Under the pieces are notes generated by a model, which worked only from the letters and a program-made list of their open reading frames with translations, was not told the DNA's origin and made no database searches. Position numbers and translations under genes: made by a program. From the NCBI GenBank assembly GCA_000719025.1, contig JODP01000003.1:496001-560000 (forward strand): DNA of 64,000 nt. Reading direction: 5' to 3'. This stretch comes from Kineosporia aurantiaca JCM 3230 (GTDB lineage: Bacteria; Actinomycetota; Actinomycetes; Actinomycetales; Kineosporiaceae). The stretch's first letter is position 1, and each line of letters starts with the position of its first letter. This document shows, one piece after another, positions 52,571 to 60,892 of the stretch.

Positions 52571-52649
52571 GCTTCTCGGCCGTTCCGAGGGCGCTCCGGC
52601 GGCGGGTGCGCTGCGGCGCCCGTCGATGGGTGGCCGCGGTAACAGCCCC

Positions 52650-52667
52650 CCTCCGATCTCGGAGGAG
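52650..52667 (+). promoter_or_regulatory. Hairpin covering the ykoE ribosome binding site
   Basis: CCTCCG (52650-52655), loop ATCT and CGGAGG (52660-52665) form a 6-bp stem that buries the GGAGGAG ribosome binding site 6 nt before the ykoE start. It is the likely expression platform of the TPP riboswitch, acting on translation. Confidence 0.65.
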
Positions 52668-52673
52668 CTTGGA

Positions 52674-53447
52674 ATGAGCAGTAACGCCAGCTTGGGGACG
52701 CCGTGGGCGGGCCCTCGGTTGTTCGTGGCGGTCGGCGCGGTGGTCGCCGGAGTGATCATCTACCTGATCGGCCTACCCGACAGCACATCCCTGTTCGGAA
52801 CGGCGTTGTCCGATCTGACCCTGCCGACCGCGCTGTTCGTCGGCACCGCCGGCATCGCGGCCACCGCCTCCACCACCAGCACCGGACGCTGGCGGGTGGT
52901 CGACATCGTGATCGCCAGCGTGCTCGGGGTGGCCGGCGGCCTGGTCTTCGCCGCCTGGAACGCCGGGGCGAAGCCGCTGATGGACGCGATGGTGCCGCCG
53001 ACCTCGGCCATCGTCGACGGGGTGTGGCTGTTCCCGGCGGTGTTGGGGGCCCTGGTGGTCCGGCGGGCGGGCGCGGCCGTCTACACCGAGACGGTCGCCG
53101 CCGTGCTGTCCGCGTTGATCGGAAACCAGTGGGGCTTTTCCACGGTCTGGTACGGCCTGGTCGAGGGGATGGGGGCCGAGGTGATCTTCGCCCTGCTGCT
53201 CTACCGGCGTTACGGCCTGCCTACTGCGCTGCTCGGCGGGGCGGGGGCCGGGTTGGCGGTCGGTCTGATGGACACGCTGATCTACTACCCCGAGCTCGGA
53301 ACCGGCACCAAGCTGGCCTACGTGGTGCTCGCAATCGGCTCGGGCGTGGTCATCGCCGGGCTCGGATCCTGGCTTCTGACCAGGGCTTTGGCGCGCACCG
53401 GGGCGCTGGCGCCGTTGGCTTCCGGACGTACTGCCGAACGTGTCTGA
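52674..53447 (+). CDS. ykoE: ECF transporter S component for thiamine precursor (YkoE)
   Basis: A 257-residue membrane protein with six or more hydrophobic segments. Family features are the DSTSLFGTALSDLTLPTAL region, GGLVFAAWNAGAKPL and the late NQWGFSTVWYGLVEGMGAEVIFALL. It binds a thiamine precursor, hydroxymethylpyrimidine or thiamine. The ATG at 52674 follows the riboswitch-controlled ribosome binding site; a longer frame upstream is noncoding. It overlaps the ATPase gene by 8 nt. Confidence 0.9.
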   Translation: MSSNASLGTPWAGPRLFVAVGAVVAGVIIYLIGLPDSTSLFGTALSDLTLPTALFVGTAGIAATASTTSTGRWRVVDIVIASVLGVAGGLVFAAWNAGAKPLMDAMVPPTSAIVDGVWLFPAVLGALVVRRAGAAVYTETVAAVLSALIGNQWGFSTVWYGLVEGMGAEVIFALLLYRRYGLPTALLGGAGAGLAVGLMDTLIYYPELGTGTKLAYVVLAIGSGVVIAGLGSWLLTRALARTGALAPLASGRTAERV

Positions 53448-54945
53448 CCCGTCAGGACCGCCCCTGGTCGAGGCCCGCGGCTGGGGCTGGCGGCACTCCA
53501 CCCGTAAGGCCTGGGCGGTGCGGGGCCTGGACCTGCGGATCGAGCCGGGGGAGAAGGTGCTGCTGCTCGGGGCCAGCGGGGCGGGCAAGTCGACCCTGCT
53601 CTCCGGGCTGGCCGGGCTGCTGGATCCGGAGGAGTCCGGCGGGGACGAGGAAGGCGCCCTGCTGATGGACGGGGCGCCGGCCCGGTCGGCGCGGTTGGCA
53701 GCAGTGCGGGGCGGTCATGCCCTGACCGGTCTGTTGCTGCAGGATCCGCAGGCTCAGACCGTGCTGGCGCGGTGCGGGGACGACGTGGCCTTCGGACTGG
53801 AGAACCACGCGGTGCCGGCCGGTGAGATCTGGCCGCAAGTGGTGAAATCTTTGGATGGAGTGGGCTTTCCATTTGGTCTGGAGCATCCCACTTCGCAGCT
53901 TTCCGGCGGTCAGCGGCAGCGCCTGGCGCTGGCCGGAGTGCTCGCCCTGAATCCGGGATTGCTGCTGCTCGACGAGCCGACGGCGATGCTGGATCCGGAG
54001 GGCGCCGCGATGGTCCGCGAAACCATCGCCACGGTGCTGGAACTGACCGGCGCGGGCTGCGTGCTGGTCGAGCATCGGGTGCAGCCGTGGCTTCCGTTGA
54101 TCGATCGCGTCGTTGTGCTGGAACCCGGCGGTGGGGTTTATGCGGACGGGCCGCCCAGCGTCGTTTTTGCCGAACAGGCCGAGTCTTTGAGCGCGGCTGG
54201 GGTGTGGGTTCCTGGGTTCAAATTAGGGACGCCCGTGGGCGGCGGTTCGGTGGGTGGCCCGATCCTGCTCACCGCCGAGAAGCTCTCGGCCCGTCGTCCG
54301 GGTCAGGCCGAACCGCCGGTGCGCGACGTCGACCTGGTGGTGGAGGCCGGACGCTCGCTGGCGATCACCGGGGCCAACGGTGCCGGAAAGTCCACACTGG
54401 CGCTGGCTCTGGCCGGGCTGACCGCTCCGGCCGGGGGCACGCTGACGGCTTCACCGGAATTGGCGCGCGGGGCCGGCCCGGACCCGTATCGCTGGCGGGC
54501 GCGGGAGCTGGTGAGCCGGATTGGGACGGTTTTCCAGGATCCGCAGCATCAGTTCGTCGCTTCCACGGTGGCCGGGGAACTCGCGGTGGGGCCGGAACGG
54601 GCGGCTGCCGCTGCGAAACAAAGGTGGCGTCGAGCGTCCCCCATTGACGCTTTCGACCCGGAGGAGCTTCTGCACCGACTGCGGCTGGACCATCTGGCCC
54701 GCGCCAACCCGTACACGCTCTCCGGCGGCGAGCAACGCCGGCTGTCGGTGGCGACCGTGCTGGCCACGGCGCCGGACGTGCTGATCCTCGACGAGCCGAC
54801 CTTCGGCCAGGACGCCCGCACCTGGACCGAGCTCACCGCCCTACTGGTGGAGCTGCTCGGCGAAGGCCGCGCAGTGGTGGCCGCCACGCATGACGCCGAA
54901 CTGGTGGACGTGTTGTCGGCGCACGGAAAGGTGCTGTCGCTGTGA
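53440..54945 (+). CDS. ykoD: ECF transporter dual ATPase (YkoD)
   Basis: A 501-residue ATPase with two ABC domains in one chain. The first has Walker A GASGAGKST (about 45-53), signature LSGGQRQRLALA and Walker B LLLLDEPTA. The second has Walker A GANGAGKST (about 310), signature LSGGEQRRLSVA and Walker B VLILDEPTF. It energises YkoE/YkoC and acts on the cytoplasmic side. Both neighbours overlap it (8 nt before, 4 nt after). Confidence 0.93.
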   Translation: MSDPSGPPLVEARGWGWRHSTRKAWAVRGLDLRIEPGEKVLLLGASGAGKSTLLSGLAGLLDPEESGGDEEGALLMDGAPARSARLAAVRGGHALTGLLLQDPQAQTVLARCGDDVAFGLENHAVPAGEIWPQVVKSLDGVGFPFGLEHPTSQLSGGQRQRLALAGVLALNPGLLLLDEPTAMLDPEGAAMVRETIATVLELTGAGCVLVEHRVQPWLPLIDRVVVLEPGGGVYADGPPSVVFAEQAESLSAAGVWVPGFKLGTPVGGGSVGGPILLTAEKLSARRPGQAEPPVRDVDLVVEAGRSLAITGANGAGKSTLALALAGLTAPAGGTLTASPELARGAGPDPYRWRARELVSRIGTVFQDPQHQFVASTVAGELAVGPERAAAAAKQRWRRASPIDAFDPEELLHRLRLDHLARANPYTLSGGEQRRLSVATVLATAPDVLILDEPTFGQDARTWTELTALLVELLGEGRAVVAATHDAELVDVLSAHGKVLSL

Positions 54946-55733
54946 CTCTGCTGCTGACCGGTCTGGACCATCGTCCGGCCTCTCACGCCGCCATCGCCCG
55001 GGCCAATCCGGCCGCGAAACTGGCGGTGGCGGCGGTGATCTCGATTGCGCTCATCCTCACCGTCGACCCGGTCACGGCCGGCGTGGCCCTGGCCCTGGAA
55101 CTGGCCGCCCTGCCCTGGTGCGGCCTCAGCCCGCGCAACCTGTTCCGCAGCAGCTGGATCATCCTGCTGGGCGCGGTCCCGGCCGGCCTCCTGACCCTGC
55201 TGTTCGGGGTGGACGACGGCCGGACCCTGCTCGACCTCGGCCCGGTCACCGTCACCGAGGGCTCGCTCAGCTCAGCGGTGGCGATCACCCTGCGGATCCT
55301 GGCGATCGGCCTGCCCGGGGTGGTGCTGCTGGCCACCACCGACCCGACCGACCTGGCCGACGCGCTGGCCCAGAACCTCCGGCTGTCGCACCGATTCGTG
55401 CTCTCCGCGCTGGCCGCGCTGCGCCTGGTCGGGCTGCTGACCCAGGAATGGCAGATGCTGACCATGGCCCGGCGGGCCCGCGGGTACGGCCGCGGCCTGC
55501 GGCAGTTTCCCGGGCAGGTGTTCGCCCTGCTGGTGATCGCGATCCGGCGGGGCACCGTGCTGGCCACGACGATGGAGGCGCGGGGGTTCGGCGTGGACGC
55601 ACCGCGCACCTGGGCCCGGGTCTCCCACTTCGGCCGGGGCGATCTGCTCGTGGCCCTGGGTGGTCTCGGCATAGCCGTCCTGGCCACCGCCGCCGGCCTG
55701 ACCGCCGGAACCTGGAACCTCGTTCTCTCCTAA
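54942..55733 (+). CDS. ykoC: ECF transporter transmembrane coupling component (YkoC/EcfT)
   Basis: A 263-residue membrane protein with four to six hydrophobic segments. The coupling-helix motif AxxARGYGRGLR-like (MARRARGYGRGL) and the second TTMEARGFGVDAPRTW match the two ARG-type motifs of EcfT, which bind the ATPase domains. The GTG at 54942 overlaps the ykoD stop. It is last in the thiamine operon, and the third palindromic repeat cluster follows. Confidence 0.92.
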   Translation: MTLLLTGLDHRPASHAAIARANPAAKLAVAAVISIALILTVDPVTAGVALALELAALPWCGLSPRNLFRSSWIILLGAVPAGLLTLLFGVDDGRTLLDLGPVTVTEGSLSSAVAITLRILAIGLPGVVLLATTDPTDLADALAQNLRLSHRFVLSALAALRLVGLLTQEWQMLTMARRARGYGRGLRQFPGQVFALLVIAIRRGTVLATTMEARGFGVDAPRTWARVSHFGRGDLLVALGGLGIAVLATAAGLTAGTWNLVLS

Positions 55734-55741
55734 CCCACCTT

Positions 55742-55876
55742 CCCCGTGATCATGGACTTCCTCCCCCGTGATCATGGACTTTTCTCCCCGTGATCATGCA
55801 ACTCCGCCCCGGTGATCATGCAGCTGCGCCCTCGTGATCATGCAGTTGTGCCCCGGGGCGGAACCGCATGATTACG
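55742..55876. repeat. CGTGATCATGCA repeat cluster 3 (five direct copies, one degenerate inverted)
   Basis: Five direct units at 55742-55756, 55763-55778, 55786-55800, 55807-55822 and 55829-55844. The first two end in GGA instead of GCA and the fourth has CGG for CGT. One degenerate inverted unit (CGCATGATTACG, 55865-55876) follows. Spacing is 21-23 nt, about two helix turns. It lies between the convergent ends of ykoC and the NuoF-like gene. Confidence 0.88.
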
Positions 55877-55899
55877 AACGCCGGGGGCGGGCGCGAGGG

Positions 55900-57156
55900 T
55901 CAGACGTAGTGGCAGTAGCCGTCGACGTGGTTCTCGATCTCCGCGCCGAAGGTGTCGAGCATCGAGCCGACCAGCCGGGCCGTGCCGTCCGGGTGGTTGC
56001 AGGCGCCGCGCCCGGTGACCAGGCCGGCCAGCTCCCGGATCCGGGCGGTCAGGTCGCCGGACTCGCGGCGCGAGCGCACCCCGGGCAGCCGCTTGCAGGC
56101 ACTGGCCAGGGCGGGCAGCCCGTTGGTGCACGGCCCGCAGCGCTTGGCCCGCTGCTGGGCCAGATAGTCGACGATCTGCGCGGTGTAGGTCAGCGGGCAG
56201 TCCCCGGGCAGCATCGGCAGCAGCACCCCGGCGCCCAGCCGGGCGCCGAACCGGGCCAGGTCCGCGCTGCTCAGGGTGCAGCTGGTGACCTGGTGCGGGG
56301 CCAGCCAGGTGCCGTGATAGCCGCCCAGCAGCAGTGGCCGGGCCGGGTCGTACCCGCAGAAGGTGAGCAGTTCACCCAGCGGGACGCCGTACGGGGCCTC
56401 CAGCACCAGGCCGCCCGGGCCGTCTGCGGCGATCGACAGCAGCCGGGTGCCGGGCTCGGCCGCGGTGCCCCACCGCGAGTAGACCTCGGCGCCCAGGTCG
56501 CTGACCGCGGCCAGGTGGGCCAGGGTCTCCGCATTGCAGAGCATGGTCGGGCGCCCGCGCAGCCCGGCGAAGGCCTCCGGCGTCTTGGCCGTGACCGGCA
56601 GGTTCTCCCGGCCGGAGAGCATTTCCAGTACCGCCCGGGCCTGACCTCCGACGAAACCGCCGCTGGTCACGTGCGTCTCGAAATGGACGGCCTTGCGCCC
56701 GCCCCGGCGCTCCCGGATCGCCACCCGGACCGCCTCGGCCACGTTCGGGCGCTCGCCCGGCACCGCGATGTGGACGTGCCCGATCTCCAGGGCCTCGGCC
56801 AGCAGCTGGGCGCCGTCCAGGACCAGGTGCGGCGCGGTCAGCATCAGGCTGCTGTCCTTGGCACTGGCCGGCTCGCCCTCCGAGCAGTTCACCACCAGCT
56901 CCCGCTTGCGGCCGGACTCCACTGCCGACTGCAGCTTGCGGGCGAACGGGAACGCCGCGCCCCCGCGCCCGGTCAGGCCGATCTTCCAGCTCCGCTCGAT
57001 GAGTTGCTCGACGGTGGCCCGGGCCGGCTCGTTCCACAGCCGGCGGTGCTCGTGCAGCCCGGGGTTGGCGCCCGGCCCGACCCCGCGCAGCAGCAACGGG
57101 CCGTCCAGCACCGAGACCTCGCCGTGGAAACCGGCTTCCAGCACCTGGTGGCTCAT
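55900..57156 (-). CDS. NuoF-like flavin/Fe-S protein
   Basis: A 418-residue protein related to the 51-kDa (NuoF) NADH-binding subunit of complex I. The nucleotide/FMN region is GLTGRGGAAFPFARKL (about residues 62-77), then ELVVNCSEGEPASAKD and GGYHGTWLA. The C-terminal Fe-S region has RCGPCTNGL and GRGACNHPDG, so three Cys of the usual four are evident; the third of C-x2-C-x2-C is missing. It starts inside the stop of the ferric-reductase-like gene. Probably brings electrons from NAD(P)H to the membrane partner. Confidence 0.8.
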   Translation of the reverse strand: MSHQVLEAGFHGEVSVLDGPLLLRGVGPGANPGLHEHRRLWNEPARATVEQLIERSWKIGLTGRGGAAFPFARKLQSAVESGRKRELVVNCSEGEPASAKDSSLMLTAPHLVLDGAQLLAEALEIGHVHIAVPGERPNVAEAVRVAIRERRGGRKAVHFETHVTSGGFVGGQARAVLEMLSGRENLPVTAKTPEAFAGLRGRPTMLCNAETLAHLAAVSDLGAEVYSRWGTAAEPGTRLLSIAADGPGGLVLEAPYGVPLGELLTFCGYDPARPLLLGGYHGTWLAPHQVTSCTLSSADLARFGARLGAGVLLPMLPGDCPLTYTAQIVDYLAQQRAKRCGPCTNGLPALASACKRLPGVRSRRESGDLTARIRELAGLVTGRGACNHPDGTARLVGSMLDTFGAEIENHVDGYCHYV

Positions 57157-57779
57157 CGCGCGCGTTCTCCTGCTCTCACCCGGCGCCGGCTGCCGGCCGG
57201 GGACCGGCGTTCCATCCGCCGCTCCGCCCCGAGCGTGCCCAGCCGGATCGCCAGGGCTCCGGCGACCGCCCCGACACAGAGCACGCTGACGGCGATCGAC
57301 CAGGTCTCGCGGCTGTCCGTGCCGATCTCGAAGCCGTGCACCAGACCGGCGCCCCAGCCCAGGTACGAGGTCAGGTGGATGGTCCGCCAGGTGCGCGAGC
57401 CGAACCGGGTGCGGGACAGCCCGGTCAGCACCGTGATGATGATGAAGTCGGTGGCCAGCGTGCCCAGCCCGAGCCACAGCGGGTCGTAGCTGCCGACGAA
57501 CGGGATGATCGCGTCCCACCAGTGGATGCTCACGAAGCTGTCGACGATCGCCATCGCCGCGTGCGCGATCAGCAGGGCCACCGACAGCAGCGAGATGTTG
57601 CGGTGCAGGCGCTGGGTGACGAACCGGGGCCAGATCGCCGAGGAGGCCCGGACCGTGGAGAGCACCCCGAGCACCACCGACAGGGTCATCAGGACCAGCA
57701 GGATGACCCCGGTCCCGCGGTTCAGGAACCAGAGCAGCCGATCGTCCTGAAAGGCCTCGGTGAAGAACTCAAGGCTCAT
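57153..57779 (-). CDS. Ferric-reductase-like transmembrane heme protein
   Basis: A 208-residue membrane protein with about six hydrophobic segments. Heme-ligand His candidates are RLHRNISLLSVALLIAHAAM (two His spaced 13-14 residues apart) and TIHLTSYLGWGAGLVHGFE (again two), as in the ferric reductase/cytochrome b domain. A positively charged C-terminus (RRSPAGSRRR) faces the cytoplasm. It overlaps apbE and the NuoF-like gene by 4 nt each. Confidence 0.8.
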   Translation of the reverse strand: MSLEFFTEAFQDDRLLWFLNRGTGVILLVLMTLSVVLGVLSTVRASSAIWPRFVTQRLHRNISLLSVALLIAHAAMAIVDSFVSIHWWDAIIPFVGSYDPLWLGLGTLATDFIIITVLTGLSRTRFGSRTWRTIHLTSYLGWGAGLVHGFEIGTDSRETWSIAVSVLCVGAVAGALAIRLGTLGAERRMERRSPAGSRRRVRAGERAR

Positions 57780-58849
57780 GGAACCTGTTCCAGAGCCGGG
57801 ACGGTGGAGCTCGGGTCGGCCTCCGGCCAGCCCGCCACCCGGTGCACCGTGCCGTCGGCGGCGACCAGCCGGGCCGCCACGTCCTCGTGCTCCAGCCAGG
57901 CCACCGCCCCGCTGCCCCGGACGATCGAGGAGGTGCTGATCGCGTTCGCCTCGACGCAGGAGCAGCCGCTGGCGGTGACCGTGCGGAAGGTCGCGTCCAC
58001 CGGGCGGCCGGTGCGCGGGTCGAGCAGGTGGTGCACGTCGGTCGGGGCCCCGTCGTTCCACCAGCGCCGGGCCAGCACCGAGGAGGTGGCCAGGCCGCCC
58101 TCGTGGATCACCACGATCTCGGTTCCGTTCTCAGCCACTGGGGGCACCTCCCGGCCCCCTGGGGGCCGGGGGACCTCCGGCAGCTCGGTGACCGAGACCC
58201 GCCACGGATGGGTGCCGGGAGCGGTGTCCGGCTGCAGGCCGACCGCGACATCGCCGCCCAGGCTGATCACCAGGTCGGTGCCGACCTCGGCGGGCACGGT
58301 CTCGGCGATCAGGTCGGCGGCGAACGCCTTTCCGGTCGCGCCGAGGTCGAGAGAGACGTCGTCCGGCACCCGCACTGCACCCTGCGGGTCGATCTCGATC
58401 TCCCGCCAGGCGCCGTTGCGGGCCGGCCGGGGGCCGCGGGCCGGGTCGCCGGAGACCAGACCGGGAGTGACCGTGGAGTCCAGAACCTGGCCGGTGGCGA
58501 CCGATCGGCGCAGCTGGTCGATGTCCCGGTCGTAACCGAGGGCGAGCAACTGGCGGCCCAGGGTCGGGTCGACCAGGCCGTCGGTCAGGTCGGCGGCCCA
58601 GACCGCGGCCGACAGCGCCCGGCACAGCAGCGGCGAGACGCCGACCCACTGTCCGGCCACCCGGTTGGCCCGGCTCAGGTCGGAGTCGGTGCGGAACCGG
58701 CTGGCGGCCCGGTCGATGTCGGCCAGGATCCGCTCGCAGGCGGCCCGGGCGGCGCCGAGGCGATCCGCGTCCGCCACCACCAGCGCGGCATAACTGCCGA
58801 GCGCGTTCCAGCGGGCGGTGCCGTAGCGGACGGCCGTCGACGCGGTCAT
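57776..58849 (-). CDS. apbE: FAD:protein FMN transferase (ApbE family)
   Basis: A 357-residue enzyme that attaches FMN to a Ser/Thr of a target protein, using FAD and Mg2+. The core is LDLGATGKAFAADLIAE, then VISLGGDVAVGL, and the C-terminal HHLLDPRTGRPVDATFRTVTASG, all typical of ApbE. There is no signal peptide, so it may act in the cytoplasm. It overlaps the next gene by 4 nt (ATGA), and its start overlaps the upstream stop by one base. Its protein target is not evident in the operon. Confidence 0.9.
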   Translation of the reverse strand: MTASTAVRYGTARWNALGSYAALVVADADRLGAARAACERILADIDRAASRFRTDSDLSRANRVAGQWVGVSPLLCRALSAAVWAADLTDGLVDPTLGRQLLALGYDRDIDQLRRSVATGQVLDSTVTPGLVSGDPARGPRPARNGAWREIEIDPQGAVRVPDDVSLDLGATGKAFAADLIAETVPAEVGTDLVISLGGDVAVGLQPDTAPGTHPWRVSVTELPEVPRPPGGREVPPVAENGTEIVVIHEGGLATSSVLARRWWNDGAPTDVHHLLDPRTGRPVDATFRTVTASGCSCVEANAISTSSIVRGSGAVAWLEHEDVAARLVAADGTVHRVAGWPEADPSSTVPALEQVP

Positions 58850-59400
58850 CAGGAGGCGCTCGTGGGGACGGCCGGGGGCGTCGTGGTCGTCGCGGGCGCG
58901 CTGGTCGTTGTGGTGGTCGTCGCCGTGGTGGTGGTCGGCTTCGGCTTCGTGGTCGACGTCTTGGTGGTGGCCTTGGGGGTCGTGGTCGCCGGGGTGGTCT
59001 TGCCCGGCGAGGTGGCGGCGGTGGAACTGGGGACGCTGGTGCTGCCCCCGGCGCCGGCGCTGGTGCCGGTCGTCCCGGCCGCGGTGGTGACCTTGACCTT
59101 CTTCTTTTTCTTCTTGACCGGCCCGGCCGTCTTGCGGTGTTTGGGCTTGCCGGTCGGCTGCACAGTCGGCGTGGCCGACTGCGCCTGCTCGGTCGGCGCC
59201 GCCGCGGCCACCTTCTTCGCCGCATCCTGGTCGCGGGTCTGGGACGCGGCCAGCGCGGTGGTGCCGCCGACGGCGACCAGGGTGATGGCGGCGACGGCGC
59301 CGGTCAGGGTGCCGGCGACCCGAAGGCCGCGGTCTCGATCGTCAGGGCTCACGGAACGCACTCGGACACTGTGTGGGGAGTCAGGTGAAGCGCCGATCAT
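58849..59400 (-). CDS. Membrane-anchored Thr/Lys/Pro-rich protein (first gene of the apbE operon)
   Basis: A 183-residue protein. A cytoplasmic N-terminus precedes one hydrophobic segment (AGTLTGAVAAITLVAVGG, about residues 29-46). The rest is a long low-complexity tail with a Lys block (VKKKKKKVKV) and runs of Thr/Pro/Ala (TTTTTT). No FMN-binding domain and no flavinylation motif (DgxtgAT-like) is present. Flexible wall-spanning tethers look like this. Its stop overlaps the apbE start by one base, so the four genes are one operon. Confidence 0.65.
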   Translation of the reverse strand: MIGASPDSPHSVRVRSVSPDDRDRGLRVAGTLTGAVAAITLVAVGGTTALAASQTRDQDAAKKVAAAAPTEQAQSATPTVQPTGKPKHRKTAGPVKKKKKKVKVTTAAGTTGTSAGAGGSTSVPSSTAATSPGKTTPATTTPKATTKTSTTKPKPTTTTATTTTTTSAPATTTTPPAVPTSAS

Positions 59401-59494
59401 TCAATCCTCAAATGAACCTCAACCAGCGAAGAATCCGCAGGTGAGCGTACGCGTCTGATAACGGAACGCTAACCTTGCGGCCGATCGGGGCGGC

Positions 59495-60877
59495 TCAGCC
59501 CGAACCGATCCCGGCAAGCTTGCGGATCCGCCGGCCCAGACCGCCGCCGGCCGAGGTGCGCCGCTGCCGCATCCGCTCCCGGGTCCGGGTCTCGGCCGGG
59601 CTGAGCACCACCTGCACCTTGGCGCCCCCGAGCCGCGAGCGGCCCAGTTCCAGCCGGCCGCCGGAGGCGATCGCCGCGCGCCGGACGATATCCAGACCGA
59701 GGCCGGAGGAACCGGCGTTGCTGTGCCCGCGGGCCACCACGTCGGCGCCGGGCAACCCCGGGCCGCCGTCCTGCACCGCGAGCACGATCTCGTGGGCGGC
59801 GTTGGTGTTCACCGTGACCTCGAGCGGCACACCCTCCTCGGTGTGCGCGAACACGTTGTCGATCAGCACGTCGACCACGTCGGTGAGCTCCACCGCGTCG
59901 ATCCGGGCCCAGGTCGGCCGGCTCGGCAGCCAGGTGCGCAGCGACCGGCCCTGCTCGTCGGCCAGCGCCGACCAGAACGCCACCCGCTCCCCGACCAGCG
60001 CGGCCACGTCACAACGGGAGGCGACGTTCGGCCGGACCGGGCGCCGGGCGTCCTGCACCACGGCGTTCACCGTGCGCTCGAGGGTGGCCACGTGCTCCTC
60101 GATCCGCTGGGCCAGCTCCGGATCGGCGATGCTCTCCACGTCCAGCCGCAGCGCGGTGACCGGGGTCCGCAGCCGGTGCGAAAGGTCGGCCACGGACTCG
60201 CGTTCGGAGATCAGCAGCTGCTCGATCCGGGCCGAGAGCCGGTTCAGCGCCCCGGCCATGGCCACCACCTCGGGCGGTCCGTGCTCGGGGCTGCGGATGT
60301 CCAGCCGGCCGTCGCGGATCGAGTCGGCCGCGGCGGCCAGGTCCTTGATCGGGTCGCTGAGCCGGCGGGCCAGGGTGTCGGCCGCGCCGACCGACAGGCC
60401 GAGCAGGAGGGTGCCCAGCGCGGCCAGGATCAGGCTGGCCCGGTTCACCCCGCGGTGCAGCTCGCCCCCGGTGACCTCGACCCGCACCACGAAGGTGTCG
60501 TTGCTGGTGCCGGTACTGGTCGGGGCCGGGGCCCAGACCACGGCGTGGCCGTCGGCCCGGGTGGTGAACGCCTGGCCGTCCGCGGCCTTGGCGAAGTCCG
60601 AGTCCTTCTTGGCCGGCGCGCCCAGCACCTCACCGTCGGGCAGGAAGATCGTGACGGTGCCGAGCGGGTCGTCGTCCTTGACCCGGCCCAGTTCGGCCCG
60701 GGCCGCGGACTCGCCGCCCTGACCGACGATCTGGGCCAGGTTCGTGGTGTCGGCGGTGACCGTGGCCAGCGTGCGTTCCTCGGCCAGGGAACGCAGCAGC
60801 AGGGTGAGCGGGATCAGGAAGGCGAGCACCACCGCGGAGGTGGTCGCCGCCACCAGCAGGGTGAGGCGCCAGCGCAT
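59495..60877 (-). CDS. HAMP-domain sensor histidine kinase
   Basis: A 460-residue sensor. TM1 is at residues 7-29, a short extracytoplasmic loop of about 110 residues follows (EVLGAPAKKDSD), TM2 is near 148-170, and then a HAMP linker. The phospho-accepting His is in ADLSHRLRTPVTALRLD and the ATPase domain has DVLIDNVFAH and GSSGLGLDIVRR. It starts 15 nt after its regulator gene on the same strand. Signal unknown; the adjacent genes suggest an envelope or electron-transfer function, which is a guess. Confidence 0.9.
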   Translation of the reverse strand: MRWRLTLLVAATTSAVVLAFLIPLTLLLRSLAEERTLATVTADTTNLAQIVGQGGESAARAELGRVKDDDPLGTVTIFLPDGEVLGAPAKKDSDFAKAADGQAFTTRADGHAVVWAPAPTSTGTSNDTFVVRVEVTGGELHRGVNRASLILAALGTLLLGLSVGAADTLARRLSDPIKDLAAAADSIRDGRLDIRSPEHGPPEVVAMAGALNRLSARIEQLLISERESVADLSHRLRTPVTALRLDVESIADPELAQRIEEHVATLERTVNAVVQDARRPVRPNVASRCDVAALVGERVAFWSALADEQGRSLRTWLPSRPTWARIDAVELTDVVDVLIDNVFAHTEEGVPLEVTVNTNAAHEIVLAVQDGGPGLPGADVVARGHSNAGSSGLGLDIVRRAAIASGGRLELGRSRLGGAKVQVVLSPAETRTRERMRQRRTSAGGGLGRRIRKLAGIGSG

Positions 60878-60892
60878 GGTCGGATTCGAACC

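Noticed and set aside
55742..55876. CRISPR array
   Set aside because: The units are 12-16 nt with 5-8 nt between them, no unique spacers of 30 nt or so, and no cas gene nearby; they belong to the dispersed palindromic repeat.
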